Shown piece by piece: positions 53,657 through 61,329 of a stretch of 64,000 nt of DNA. Within the stretch, counting starts at the first letter, position 1. Each line of letters opens with the position of its first letter. The position numbers and the translations under genes are program-made. The notes under the pieces are model-generated. The model did no database searches and was not told where the DNA came from. It saw nothing but the letters and a program-made list of their open reading frames with translations. The stretch spans positions 62,001 to 126,000 of the forward strand of contig OZ245874.1 of the NCBI GenBank assembly GCA_965229335.1. The letters run 5' to 3'. The stretch is from JAFKFH01 sp017307375. GTDB lineage: Bacteria; Pseudomonadota; Alphaproteobacteria; Ferrovibrionales; Ferrovibrionaceae.

Positions 53657-55249
53657 TCAGTCGCGGCCGCCCGCGATCGTCACCGCGTCGTCGACCGAAT
53701 AGCTCGAGCGGGCCACCAGCGCGTCGGCCCCGGCGCGCAGCAGCAGGTCGCGCACATGGTCATGCACCCGGGCCAGCCACAGCTGGCCGCCGGCGGCCTC
53801 GACCTGGGCGGCGAATTCGAGCAGCGCGTCGAGCGCCGTGGTGTCGAGGTCGGCGGTTTCCTCCAGGCTGAGGATCATCCGCCGGCCGAGGCCCTGGGCG
53901 GCGATGCTGCCCAGCACCCGTTCGGCGTTGGCAAAGAACAGCGGCGCGGCCGGCCGCCAGATCGTCACGCCGTCGGGCGCCGTCGCCTCGGGGTGTCGGG
54001 CGAGGTCGACATAGTCGCGGCTGTCGCCGAGCCGGCCCAGCCGCGGCACCCGCGGGCCGGCGAAACGGCGCAGCAGCACGACGAGCGACAGGGCGATGGC
54101 AAACAGCATGCCGTTCAACGTGCCGAGGACGATCACCCCCAGCGCGGCGGCCAGCGCGACATACTGGTCGCGCCCCAGCCGGAACAGCCGCAGCAGCGGC
54201 CCCGGCGCCAGCGCATGGGTCAGGGCTGCGACCACGACCGCGGCCAGGACCGGATGGGGCAGCCGGGCGATCAGCGGGCCGCCGGCCGCGACCAGCAGCG
54301 CCAGGCCGAGCGCCGCGACGACCCCCGCCCGGCGGCTGCCGGCACCGGCCGCCGCATTGGCGGTGCCGGCCGAGAAGCCGGCGCCGACCGGCATGCCGTT
54401 CACCGCCGCCGCGGCAAGATTGGACCAGCCCAGCGCCCGCAATTCGCGATCGGGCCGGACGATGTCGCCGCGGGCCAGGGCCAGGCCGCGCATCGTGCCC
54501 CAGCTCTCCGCGAACAGCATCAGGCAGAGCGGCGGGACCAACTGGCCCAGCGTCGACCATGCCTCGCGGTCGAGCGGCGGCAGGCTCGACCAGGCCGGCG
54601 CGAAATCGATCGGCCCGACCAGGGCGACGCCCCGAGCGGGCAGGTCGACGGCGAACGACAGCGCGATGCCGGCCAGCAGGGTCAGGAAGGCGCCGGGCAG
54701 CCGCGGCAAGCGCCGCAAGCCGAGCAGCAGCGCAAGCGCCGCGATGCCGGTGGCGATCGAGGGCAGGTGCCAGTGCGGTGCCGCGGCGGCGAGACCCGCA
54801 AGCGTCTCGAACAGCGGGCGGCCGGAAATCCCGACCCCGGCCAGCGCGGGCAACTGCTTGACGATGATGGTCAGCGCCAGGCCGAAGGCGAAACCGCGCA
54901 GCACCGGCCGCGACACGAAGCTGGCCAGCGTGCCCAGCCGGAAGAAACCGGCGGCAAGGAAGGCGAGGCCGACCAGCGCGACGACGACGGTGGCGAAGGC
55001 GGCCTTGTAACCGTCGTCGGGCAGCGCCGCCAGCGAGGCGGCGAGGATGGCGGCCGACGACGAGGTCGGGGCGACGATGGCAAAGCGGCTGCGCCCAGCC
55101 AGCGCGTAGACCAGCGCGCCGACGATCGCGGCCAGGACGGCGCGGTTCGCCGGCAGGCCGGCGATGCCGGCATAGGCGACCGCCTCGGGCAGCAGGATGC
55201 CCGCCACCGCCAGTCCCGCCAGCAGGTCGGCGCGCCAGCGGAGGTTCAA
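53657..55249 (-). CDS. SulP-family anion transporter with STAS domain
   Basis: 530 residues, TTG start overlapping the LytTR stop (TTGA). The longer open frame running to 56110 is an antisense-type artefact of GC bias and not coding. SulP core: WRADLLAGLAVAGILLPEAV, AYAGIAGLPANRAVLAAIVG, the following hydrophobic helices, and CLMLFAESWGTMRGLALARG. The C-terminal STAS domain is present (FFANAERVLGSIAAQ, LSLEETADLDTTALDALLEF). Inner-membrane transporter of sulphate, bicarbonate or dicarboxylate; the exact anion is undetermined. Its translation is coupled to the LytTR regulator. Confidence 0.92.
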   Translation of the reverse strand: MNLRWRADLLAGLAVAGILLPEAVAYAGIAGLPANRAVLAAIVGALVYALAGRSRFAIVAPTSSSAAILAASLAALPDDGYKAAFATVVVALVGLAFLAAGFFRLGTLASFVSRPVLRGFAFGLALTIIVKQLPALAGVGISGRPLFETLAGLAAAAPHWHLPSIATGIAALALLLGLRRLPRLPGAFLTLLAGIALSFAVDLPARGVALVGPIDFAPAWSSLPPLDREAWSTLGQLVPPLCLMLFAESWGTMRGLALARGDIVRPDRELRALGWSNLAAAAVNGMPVGAGFSAGTANAAAGAGSRRAGVVAALGLALLVAAGGPLIARLPHPVLAAVVVAALTHALAPGPLLRLFRLGRDQYVALAAALGVIVLGTLNGMLFAIALSLVVLLRRFAGPRVPRLGRLGDSRDYVDLARHPEATAPDGVTIWRPAAPLFFANAERVLGSIAAQGLGRRMILSLEETADLDTTALDALLEFAAQVEAAGGQLWLARVHDHVRDLLLRAGADALVARSSYSVDDAVTIAGGRD

Positions 55250-56079
55250 GCGGCCTCGGTCAGCCAGCCGGCGTCGCGCACGACCGGCAGGTAGGTGCGG
55301 CTGACCGGCACTTCGAGGCCGTTGGTCAGGGTCAGGGTGACGCGGCCGTTGCGGCGCTGGTGACCGGCGATGGCGCGGCGCGCGACCCAGAACGAGCGAT
55401 GGACCTGGAGGCCGTCGCACCCCTCGAGCTCGGCCAGCGCATCGCCGAGGCGGCAAAGCACGAGGTCGGAGCCGAGCGCCGTGTGGATGCGCAGGTAATG
55501 ATCCTCCATTTCGAGGGCGAGGAGGCATTGGCCGAGGCGGGCGGGCACCCGCCGCAGGAACGGGATCGCCGGCCCGGATGGGGGTGCCGCGGCAACGGGC
55601 GCGGGAAGCGCCGGCGGCGGGGCCGAAGCCTGTTCCTTCGCGTGGTGTCGGGCGAAGACGAAGCAGAAGACCAGCGAGATGCCGACGGTGAGCGGCAGGT
55701 TGTAGAGTGCCAGCAGCCAGACCGGCGGCAGATGGCCGGCATTCCACGGCCGGAACCAGGCTTCCAGCAGCGGGATCTCGTAGGAGATGATCACCGTGCC
55801 GATCGCCGCGGAGATGACCGAGCGCAGCCACAGCGGCCGCGATGCCGGCAGGATCCGGCCTTCGAGCAGGGTGCCGATCAGGACGATCTGGGCCCAGCCG
55901 CCGATCGTGGCGATCAGCCAATAGCCGTAGCGGACCGGCGGGGCGAGATCGTAGAACGTGCCGAACGGCCCGATCGAGCCGAAGACGACGCCGAGCAGCA
56001 CCGCCGCGCCGAACTGGTAGGCAGGGCGATGCAGGAAGCTGGAGCGCCTGGCAGGGGCGGTATCGCGGGTCGCGGTCAT
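55246..56079 (-). CDS. Membrane-bound LytTR-domain regulator
   Basis: 277 residues. Four TM segments in the N-terminal half (FGAAVLLGVVFGSIGPFGTF, YGYWLIATIGGWAQIVLIGT, LRSVISAAIGTVIISYEIPL, LALYNLPLTVGISLVFCFVF), a Pro/Ala linker, then a LytTR DNA-binding domain about 175-275 (LLALEMEDHYLRIHTALGSD, EGCDGLQVHRSFWVARRAIA, RVTLTLTNGLEVPVSRTYLP). No histidine kinase or receiver is present, so it senses a membrane or periplasmic signal directly. Coupled to the SulP gene, which it may regulate. Its start is 2 bp from the 68-bp repeat. Confidence 0.9.
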   Translation of the reverse strand: MTATRDTAPARRSSFLHRPAYQFGAAVLLGVVFGSIGPFGTFYDLAPPVRYGYWLIATIGGWAQIVLIGTLLEGRILPASRPLWLRSVISAAIGTVIISYEIPLLEAWFRPWNAGHLPPVWLLALYNLPLTVGISLVFCFVFARHHAKEQASAPPPALPAPVAAAPPSGPAIPFLRRVPARLGQCLLALEMEDHYLRIHTALGSDLVLCRLGDALAELEGCDGLQVHRSFWVARRAIAGHQRRNGRVTLTLTNGLEVPVSRTYLPVVRDAGWLTEAA

Positions 56080-56081
56080 CT

Positions 56082-56149
56082 ATCTTACGGGTAGCATTTC
56101 GCGGAACCACGGCAAAGCCGTCGATGTTGGCACTTTACCCGCTGGCGGC
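56082..56149. repeat. Direct repeat A flanking the toxin-antitoxin module
   Basis: 68 bp, 64 of 68 identical to 57137-57204. Contains a short hairpin (ACGGC-AAA-GCCGT) and TTGGCACTTTACCCGCT, a sigma-54-like -24/-12 sequence with GG and GC 10 bp apart (56129 and 56141). It is directly upstream of the LytTR start. Confidence 0.93.
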
Positions 56150-56191
56150 GCGCCGCGACAGGCGATGATACCGGCCTTGGGCAGAGCCTGC

Positions 56192-56222
56192 TTGATATGT
56201 GCACCCATTCGACGTACATATC
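56192..56222 (+). promoter_or_regulatory. Promoter and operator of the toxin-antitoxin module
   Basis: TTGATA (56192-56197), 17-bp spacer, TACATA (56215-56220). A perfect 7-bp inverted repeat GATATGT (56194-56200) and ACATATC (56216-56222) overlaps both hexamers, a typical layout for autorepression by an antitoxin. Ribosome site GGAGG follows at 56231. Confidence 0.65.
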
Positions 56223-56240
56223 CCGACGATGGAGGACGCG

Positions 56241-56543
56241 ATGACCAGCAAGGCCCGCCCTGCCAAAGACCGCATCACCCGCGACGACCGCCTCGGCTTC
56301 CGGCTCGACGAGCAGACCAAGGGACTGATCGAGCGCGCTGCGCTGCTCGAACGACGCAAGGTCAGCGACTATTGCCTGGCCGCCATCACCGACGCCGCGC
56401 GCCGCACCATCGCCGAGCACGAGACGCTGAACCTGTCCGAGCGGGACCGGGCGGCCTTCTTCGAAGCCCTGATCAATCCGCCCACCCCGACCGAGCGGCT
56501 GGCGCGCGCCTTTGCGGAGCACGGCCGTCGCATCGGCGCGTGA
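56241..56543 (+). CDS. DUF1778 antitoxin
   Basis: 100 residues. The ATG at 56241 is preceded by GGAGG at 5-6 nt; an ATG at 56229 lacks one. Ribbon-helix-helix antitoxin of the DUF1778 family: RDDRLGFRLDEQTKGLIERA (RHH strand and helix), ALLERRKVSDYCLAAITDAA and an extended C-terminal part (SERDRAAFFEALINPPTPTE) that wraps the toxin in known complexes. Its stop overlaps the toxin start (GTGA), the usual coupling for type II modules. Confidence 0.93.
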   Translation: MTSKARPAKDRITRDDRLGFRLDEQTKGLIERAALLERRKVSDYCLAAITDAARRTIAEHETLNLSERDRAAFFEALINPPTPTERLARAFAEHGRRIGA

Positions 56544-57067
56544 CGGTGCGGTCCGCGCCTGACCTTTCCATCGTCCCGCTTGACGATGCCCATGACCGCG
56601 CCGGGTTCACCTGCGGGGTCTACAGCCTCGACCGCTATTTCCAGACCCAGGCCGGACAGGACATGCGCCGCCGCGCCAGCGGCGTATTCGTTCTGGCCGA
56701 CAAGGTCCAGCCCCGCCAGGTGCTGGGCTACTACACGCTCTGCGCCACCGCACTGGCGCCCGGCGACGTGCCGGGATCGGCGCGCAAGCACATCCCGCGC
56801 TATCCGCTGGTCAGCGCCACGCTCATCGGCGGACTGGCGGTGGCGAAGGACAGACAGGGTCGGCGGCTCGGCGCGGTCCTTCTGGCCGATGCGCTGCGCC
56901 GGGCGCTGGCGAGCGCCGAGACGGTAGGCTCGTCGATGATCGTCGTCGATGCGCTTGATGAAGGCGCAGCAGGCTTCTACGCCGCCCACGGTTTTGTCCG
57001 GCTGCCGGAGTCCCGGCGGCTGATCCTGCCGATGCGAACGGTCGAGCGGCTGGCAGCCGGATCATAA
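56540..57067 (+). CDS. GNAT acetyltransferase toxin (TacT-like)
   Basis: 175 residues, GTG start at 56540. GNAT fold: SIVPLDDAHDRAGFTCGVYS, LDRYFQTQAGQDMRRRASGV, VLGYYTLCATALAPGDVPGS, acetyl-CoA loop KDRQGRRLGAVLL and C-terminal AAGFYAAHGFVRLPESRRLI. This is the pattern of TacT toxins, which acetylate the amino group of aminoacyl-tRNA and stop translation. The conserved catalytic-Tyr region (FYAAHGF) is present. Partner of the DUF1778 antitoxin. Confidence 0.93.
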   Translation: MTVRSAPDLSIVPLDDAHDRAGFTCGVYSLDRYFQTQAGQDMRRRASGVFVLADKVQPRQVLGYYTLCATALAPGDVPGSARKHIPRYPLVSATLIGGLAVAKDRQGRRLGAVLLADALRRALASAETVGSSMIVVDALDEGAAGFYAAHGFVRLPESRRLILPMRTVERLAAGS

Positions 57068-57136
57068 CGACAATTGCGCACAGCGTGCTCCGGCGTAGCG
57101 CCCAGGCAGGGCGGTACGCGGGTCCCGGATACCTAC

Positions 57137-57204
57137 ATCTTACGGCGAGCATTTCGCGGAACCGCGGCAAAGCCGTCGATGTTGGCACTTTACCTGCTGG
57201 CGGC
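57137..57204. repeat. Direct repeat B flanking the toxin-antitoxin module
   Basis: 68 bp, four mismatches to repeat A, distance 1055 bp. Ends 19 bp before the start of the MBL-fold gene. The stretch between the toxin stop (57067) and this repeat is short and holds nothing recognisable. Confidence 0.93.
57182..57198 (+). promoter_or_regulatory. Sigma-54-like promoter before the MBL-fold gene
   Basis: TTGGCAC-TTTAC-CTGCT: GG at 57184-57185 and GC at 57196-57197 are exactly 10 bp apart, with only one mismatch in the -12 block (C for T). The expected start near 57209 precedes the ATG at 57224. The same element, slightly weaker, is in repeat A. No enhancer-binding protein is encoded nearby. Confidence 0.4.
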
Positions 57205-57223
57205 CCGGGGCAACATAGGCGAG

Positions 57224-58222
57224 ATGATGCAGCCGAAACCCTATCACCACACCCGTCGCGGCTTTCGCAACCCCGCTGGCAGCCCGATCCGCCAGGTGGA
57301 CCGCCTCGACTACGTCCGCTTCCTGTGGCGGCTGGTGCGCGCCGGCAACCGCCGGGTCATCGTGCCCGACGACCATGCCCTGGATGCGGCGGCGACGATG
57401 GCCGGCATCGACGCGCATGGCAGCCAGGACAGCCTGACCTGGCTCGGCCATGCCGCGTTCCTGATCCGGCTGGGCGGGCGCACCATCCTGGTCGACCCGT
57501 TCCTGGGCGAGACCGCGGGGCCGCGGCCCGGGCTGGGCCGGCGGCGCTACGTGCCGACGGCGATCCTGCCGGAGAAGCTGCCGCGGGTCGACATCATGCT
57601 GATTTCGCACAACCATTACGATCATCTGTGCGCCGACACGCTGCGCCGCCTGCCCCAGCGCGAGCAGACGACGGCGATCGTGCCGCTCGGCCTCGGCCGG
57701 TTCCTGCGCAAGCGCGGTTTCGTCCATACCCGCGAGCTCGACTGGGGCGAAAGCCATGATGCCGAGGGCATCACCGTCACCTGCCTGCCGGCGGTCCACT
57801 GGTCGAAGCGCGGCGCCTTCGACCGCAACCGCACCTTATGGGCTTCGTTCGCGATCCAGGCCGGCGGGCTGAAGATCTGGTTTGCCGGCGATACCGGCTA
57901 CGGCCCGGTCTTCCGCGACATCGGCCGCGAGCACGGGCCGTTCGACTACGCGCTGGTGCCGATCGGGGCCTATGCGCCGCGCGCGCTGATGAAGGCCCAT
58001 CACGCCGACCCGGACGAGGCGGTGGCGATCGGCCGCGACATCGGCGCCAAGCGGCTGGTGGCGATGCACTGGGGGACGATGATCCTGACCGACGAACCGC
58101 CGTTCGAACCGCCCGAGAAATTCCGCGCCGCCGCCGACGCGGCCGGCTATCCGCCGGAAGACGCCTGGGTGATGAAGGTCGGCGAAACCCGTCCGCTGGG
58201 CCGCTGGCCGTCGAACGAATAG
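57224..58222 (+). CDS. MBL-fold hydrolase (NAPE-PLD-like)
   Basis: 332 residues from the ATG at 57224 (a second ATG follows at once); the open frame upstream is just the repeat. The metallo-beta-lactamase fold has LTWLGHAAFLIRLGGRTILV, DPFLGETAGPRPGLG, zinc motif SHNHYDHLCADTL (HxHxDH), IWFAGDTGYGPVFRDIGREH with Asp ligand, and LVAMHWGTMILTDEP with a final His. The N-terminal RGFRNPAGSP region is typical of the NAPE-PLD-like group acting on phosphodiester lipids. Precise substrate unknown. Confidence 0.88.
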   Translation: MMQPKPYHHTRRGFRNPAGSPIRQVDRLDYVRFLWRLVRAGNRRVIVPDDHALDAAATMAGIDAHGSQDSLTWLGHAAFLIRLGGRTILVDPFLGETAGPRPGLGRRRYVPTAILPEKLPRVDIMLISHNHYDHLCADTLRRLPQREQTTAIVPLGLGRFLRKRGFVHTRELDWGESHDAEGITVTCLPAVHWSKRGAFDRNRTLWASFAIQAGGLKIWFAGDTGYGPVFRDIGREHGPFDYALVPIGAYAPRALMKAHHADPDEAVAIGRDIGAKRLVAMHWGTMILTDEPPFEPPEKFRAAADAAGYPPEDAWVMKVGETRPLGRWPSNE

Positions 58223-58229
58223 CGCCGGC

Positions 58230-59030
58230 CTATTCGCCCTGCTGCAGGATAAGTCCGCGCCGGCGCGCCAGCTCGAAACAGCGGACGAAGGCGAGGAAAC
58301 CCAGCGCCAGGTAGAGCGCGTCGAGCGCCAGGCCGCGGACCATCAGCCCGGCGTCGACATGATGGCCGATCAGCACCGCCCGCATGCCCTCGAAGGCATA
58401 GGCGGGCGGCATTGCCCAGGCGATCGGCTGCAGCCAGCCGGGCAGCACCGCGACCGGGTAGTAGACGGCGGCGAGCGGCATGATCGCGAACATCACGCCC
58501 CAGGCCAGGTTCTCGGCCCCCGCCCCCCAGCGCAGGATCAGCCCGGCGACGGCCAGGCCGATCGCCCAGCCGAACATGATCAGCGTGAAGAAGAACCCGA
58601 CCAGCGCCAGGCCCAGCGAATAGACCGAGAAGCCGAAGAACCAGATCGCCAGCACCGAAGCCGGCACCACGCCGATCAGCGTGCGCACCAGGCTCATCCC
58701 GATCATCGCCAGCCCCATTTCCGCGGGCCGCAGCGGGCTGACGAAGAGATTGGCGAGGTTGCGCGACCAGACATCCTCGAGAAAGCAGAGCGCAAGGCCG
58801 AGCTGGCCGCGGAACAGCACGTCCCACAGCAGCACCGCGGCAAGCAGGATGCCGAAGGCCCCGGCGATCAGCCCGGACTGTTCGCGCAGGTAGACGCTCA
58901 TGAAACCCCAGACCACCATCTGCACGGTCGGCCAGTAGGCAATGTCGAGCAGGCGGGGGATCGAGCCCTTCAGCACGTACCAGTAGCGCGCCATCAGCGC
59001 CACGACGCGGCCCAGGCTGAGGCCGATCAC
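58230..59030 (-). CDS. ABC-2 type transporter permease
   Basis: 266 residues, six predicted TM segments (for example GAFGILLAAVLLWDVLFRGQ, VVPASVLAIWFFGFSVYSLG, LALVGFFFTLIMFGWAIGLA, FAIMPLAAVYYPVAVLPGWL). The FMSVYLREQSGLIAGAFGIL stretch is typical of ABC-2 exporters. ATG overlaps the ATPase stop by 4 nt, giving a two-gene exporter. Substrate unknown; LPS or drug-like molecules are common. Confidence 0.9.
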   Translation of the reverse strand: MIGLSLGRVVALMARYWYVLKGSIPRLLDIAYWPTVQMVVWGFMSVYLREQSGLIAGAFGILLAAVLLWDVLFRGQLGLALCFLEDVWSRNLANLFVSPLRPAEMGLAMIGMSLVRTLIGVVPASVLAIWFFGFSVYSLGLALVGFFFTLIMFGWAIGLAVAGLILRWGAGAENLAWGVMFAIMPLAAVYYPVAVLPGWLQPIAWAMPPAYAFEGMRAVLIGHHVDAGLMVRGLALDALYLALGFLAFVRCFELARRRGLILQQGE

Positions 59031-59794
59031 GACGCGGCCTCCACCGTGGCGGCGGCATGGCCGCGGTTGCGGGCGATGTCGAGGAAGACTTCCTCGAGGC
59101 TGGTGCGGCCATAGGCGGCGATCAGCGCGGCCGGCGTGCCCCGGTCGACGATGCGACCCTGCTTCATCATCAGCGCCTGGTCGGCCAGCCGCTCGACCTC
59201 GGCCATGTTGTGCGAAGCCAGCAGGATCGTCGCCCCCCGGCCCTTGCGATAGCCTTCGAGCAGGCTGCGCACCCAGTCGCCGGTATCGGGATCCAGGCTG
59301 GCCGTCGGCTCGTCCAGCAGCAGCACCTCCGGTTCGTTGATCAGCGCCTTGGCCAGCGCCACGCGTGTCTTCTGGCCGGCGGAAAGCTTGCCGGCGGGCC
59401 GGTCGAGCACCGCGTCGAGTTCCAGGGTGTCGGCCAGGGCCTGGATCCGCCGCCCGAGGTCGCGCACGCCGTAGAGGCGGCCGAAGACCTTCAGGTTCTC
59501 GCGCACGGTAAGGCGGTGCGGCAGGTCGACATAGGGCGAGGAGAAGTTCATCCGGCCGAGGACGCGGGCGCGATGGCGGGCCATGTCATGGCCCAGCACC
59601 CGGACGCTGCCCGAGGTCGGCACGAGCAGCCCCAGCATCATTGCGATCGTCGTGGTCTTGCCCGCGCCGTTGCCGCCGAGCAACGCGGTGACCGAGCCGC
59701 GCGGCACGGTGAAGGAAATGCCGTCGACGGCATTGACCTGATCATAGCGCTTGACGAGATCGGCGACGACGATGGCGGGGGACTGCAGCGACAT
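59027..59794 (-). CDS. ABC transporter ATP-binding protein
   Basis: 255 residues. Walker A LLGGNGAGKTTTIAM, Q-loop region MNFSSPYVDLPHRLTVRENL, signature LSAGQKTRVALAKAL (Ala in place of the usual Gly), Walker B VLLLDEPTASLDPDTG and H-loop LLASHNMAEVERL. Exporter-type NBD, first gene of the pair with the ABC-2 permease. Cytoplasmic, energises export. Confidence 0.95.
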   Translation of the reverse strand: MSLQSPAIVVADLVKRYDQVNAVDGISFTVPRGSVTALLGGNGAGKTTTIAMMLGLLVPTSGSVRVLGHDMARHRARVLGRMNFSSPYVDLPHRLTVRENLKVFGRLYGVRDLGRRIQALADTLELDAVLDRPAGKLSAGQKTRVALAKALINEPEVLLLDEPTASLDPDTGDWVRSLLEGYRKGRGATILLASHNMAEVERLADQALMMKQGRIVDRGTPAALIAAYGRTSLEEVFLDIARNRGHAAATVEAAS

Positions 59795-59858
59795 GCCGCC
59801 AATCTAGGGCGCCGACGAGAGGGTGGCCAGATGGTCGTCTCGCCGGCGGTCCGAGGGC

Positions 59859-60272
59859 CTATTTCGCGAAGATCATCGACTTGTCGGCGAACGCCTTGAA
59901 TTCCAGCGCGTTGCCGCAGGGATCGAGGAAGAACATCGTGCACTGCTCGCCCACCTCGCCCTTGAAGCGGACATAGGGCTCGATGATGAACTTGATCCCG
60001 GCCGCGCGCAGCTTGTCGGCCAGGGCATGCCACTGGTCCACCTCGAGGATCACGCCGAAATGCCGCACCGGCACCTGCTCGCCGTCGACGCCGGACGTCG
60101 ACTTGTGGCCGACCTCGTCCGGGGCGAGATGGGCGACGATCTGGTGGCCGTAGAAGTCGAAATCGACCCATTCCGCCGACGAGCGGCCTTCCGGACAGCC
60201 GAGCAGGTCGCCGTAGAACGAGCGGGCGACGGCGATGTCGTTGACGGGGAAGGCGAGGTGGAACGGCTGCAT
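59859..60272 (-). CDS. VOC-family (glyoxalase-like) protein
   Basis: 137 residues, two beta-alpha-beta-beta-beta modules. FHLAFPVNDIAVARSFYGDL provides the first metal-ligand His, VRHFGVILEVDQWHALADKL the second module, and CTMFFLDPCGNALEFKAF the late Glu ligand. Family members are dioxygenases, isomerases or resistance proteins; this one resembles uncharacterised members. Divergent from a LysR gene which may control it. Confidence 0.9.
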   Translation of the reverse strand: MQPFHLAFPVNDIAVARSFYGDLLGCPEGRSSAEWVDFDFYGHQIVAHLAPDEVGHKSTSGVDGEQVPVRHFGVILEVDQWHALADKLRAAGIKFIIEPYVRFKGEVGEQCTMFFLDPCGNALEFKAFADKSMIFAK

Positions 60273-60313
60273 GGCTTGGATCCCGACTGGAGAAAATCAC
60301 TTTGCTGCGCCGC

Positions 60314-60341
60314 AATGTACTGGCGGTCTGCTTGGCGACAA
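60314..60341 (-). promoter_or_regulatory. Putative promoter of the VOC gene
   Basis: Minus strand TTGTCG (60341-60336), 16-bp spacer, TACATT (60319-60314). It overlaps the left half of the palindrome at 60335-60354. Confidence 0.45.
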
Positions 60342-60354
60342 GCGATATTGTCGC
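60335..60354. promoter_or_regulatory. Perfect palindrome between VOC and LysR genes
   Basis: GCGACAA-GCGATA-TTGTCGC, 7-bp arms, overlapping the -35 of the VOC promoter. Candidate LysR binding site. Confidence 0.5.
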
Positions 60355-60362
60355 GCGCTGAA

Positions 60363-60377
60363 TTGAGAAAAACTCAA
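60363..60377. promoter_or_regulatory. Second palindrome, abutting the LysR start codon
   Basis: TTGAG-AAAAA-CTCAA ends at the base before the ATG at 60378. It takes the place of a ribosome site and could be the autoregulatory LysR box. Confidence 0.5.
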
Positions 60378-61265
60378 ATGTCGGACTCCCGCCTGCCCTC
60401 GCTGAACGGCCTGCGCGCCTTTGCCGTCGCCGCCCGCAGCGGCAGCCTGGTCCGCGCCGCCGAGACACTGGGCGTGACCCCCGGCGCGGTCAGCCGGCTG
60501 ATCCGCCAGCTGGAAGCCGATCTCGGCACCGGCCTCTACCGCCGCACCGCTCGCGGCATCGAGCTCACCGAGGCGGGCGCAGCCTATGCCGTGCCGCTGG
60601 CCGACGCCTTCGACCGGATCGGGGCGGCGACCCGGCTGGTCCGCCGGCGGCACGAGCATCGCCTGGCCCTCAGCCTGATGCCGACCTTCGCGATGCGCTG
60701 GCTGATGCCGCGGCTGCACCGGTTCCAGGCCGCCCATCCCGGCATTACCGCCGAGGTGACGGTGTCCGAGCGGCCGGTCGATTTCGCCGCCGAGCCGATC
60801 GATCTGGCAGTGCGCCTGGGCCTGGGCAACTGGCCGGGCGCCGCCGCCGAACGGCTGATGGGCGAGACCGTCGCGCTGGTCGCCAGCCCGGCCTTGCTGG
60901 CCGGCCGCCCGGTGACGGTGCCGGCCGACATCCTGGGCCACACGCTGCTGGTGCATTCGACGCGACCGCAGGCCTGGACCGAATGGTTCGGCGCCGCCGG
61001 CCTCGATCCGGCGCTGATCCGGCCCGGCCCGGCCTTCGAGCACTTCTTTCTGTCGATCGCCGCCGCCGAATCGGGCATGGGCCTCGCCCTGGTGCCGCGC
61101 CTTTTCATCGCCGACGAACTGGCGCGCGGCCGACTGGTCGAACCGCTGGCCATTGCTGTCGAAAGGGCGGAGAGTTACTGGATCGGCCACGCCCCGGGAC
61201 GCGAGCGCGATCCTGTCATCGCAACCTTCAAGACATGGCTGCGGGCCGAGGCGTCGTCTGGCTGA
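60378..61265 (+). CDS. LysR-family transcriptional regulator (GcvA-like)
   Basis: 295 residues from the ATG at 60378; the frame is open upstream but runs over the VOC gene. N-terminal HTH: LPSLNGLRAFAVAARSGSLV, RAAETLGVTPGAVSRLIRQL, EADLGTGLYRRTARGIELTE. The effector domain (MPTFAMRWLMPRLHRFQAAH, PIDLAVRLGLGNW, AESGMGLALVPRLFIADELA) matches the GcvA group. No Shine-Dalgarno sequence. Divergent to the VOC gene, with two palindromes between them. Confidence 0.92.
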   Translation: MSDSRLPSLNGLRAFAVAARSGSLVRAAETLGVTPGAVSRLIRQLEADLGTGLYRRTARGIELTEAGAAYAVPLADAFDRIGAATRLVRRRHEHRLALSLMPTFAMRWLMPRLHRFQAAHPGITAEVTVSERPVDFAAEPIDLAVRLGLGNWPGAAAERLMGETVALVASPALLAGRPVTVPADILGHTLLVHSTRPQAWTEWFGAAGLDPALIRPGPAFEHFFLSIAAAESGMGLALVPRLFIADELARGRLVEPLAIAVERAESYWIGHAPGRERDPVIATFKTWLRAEASSG

Positions 61266-61329
61266 CGGGCGCATCGGATTGGGTTAGGGTCCGCGCCGGA
61301 ATGGACTCGAGTCGAAGGAAGTGGGGACC

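Noticed and set aside
53657..56110. A single 817-codon SulP fusion
   Set aside because: Only the part after the TTG at 55249 looks like SulP; the rest is an out-of-frame reading of the LytTR gene.
41079..57204. Prophage or integrative element with its own integrase
   Set aside because: No integrase, transposase, terminase or conjugation gene is present; repeats are explained by the adjoining genes.
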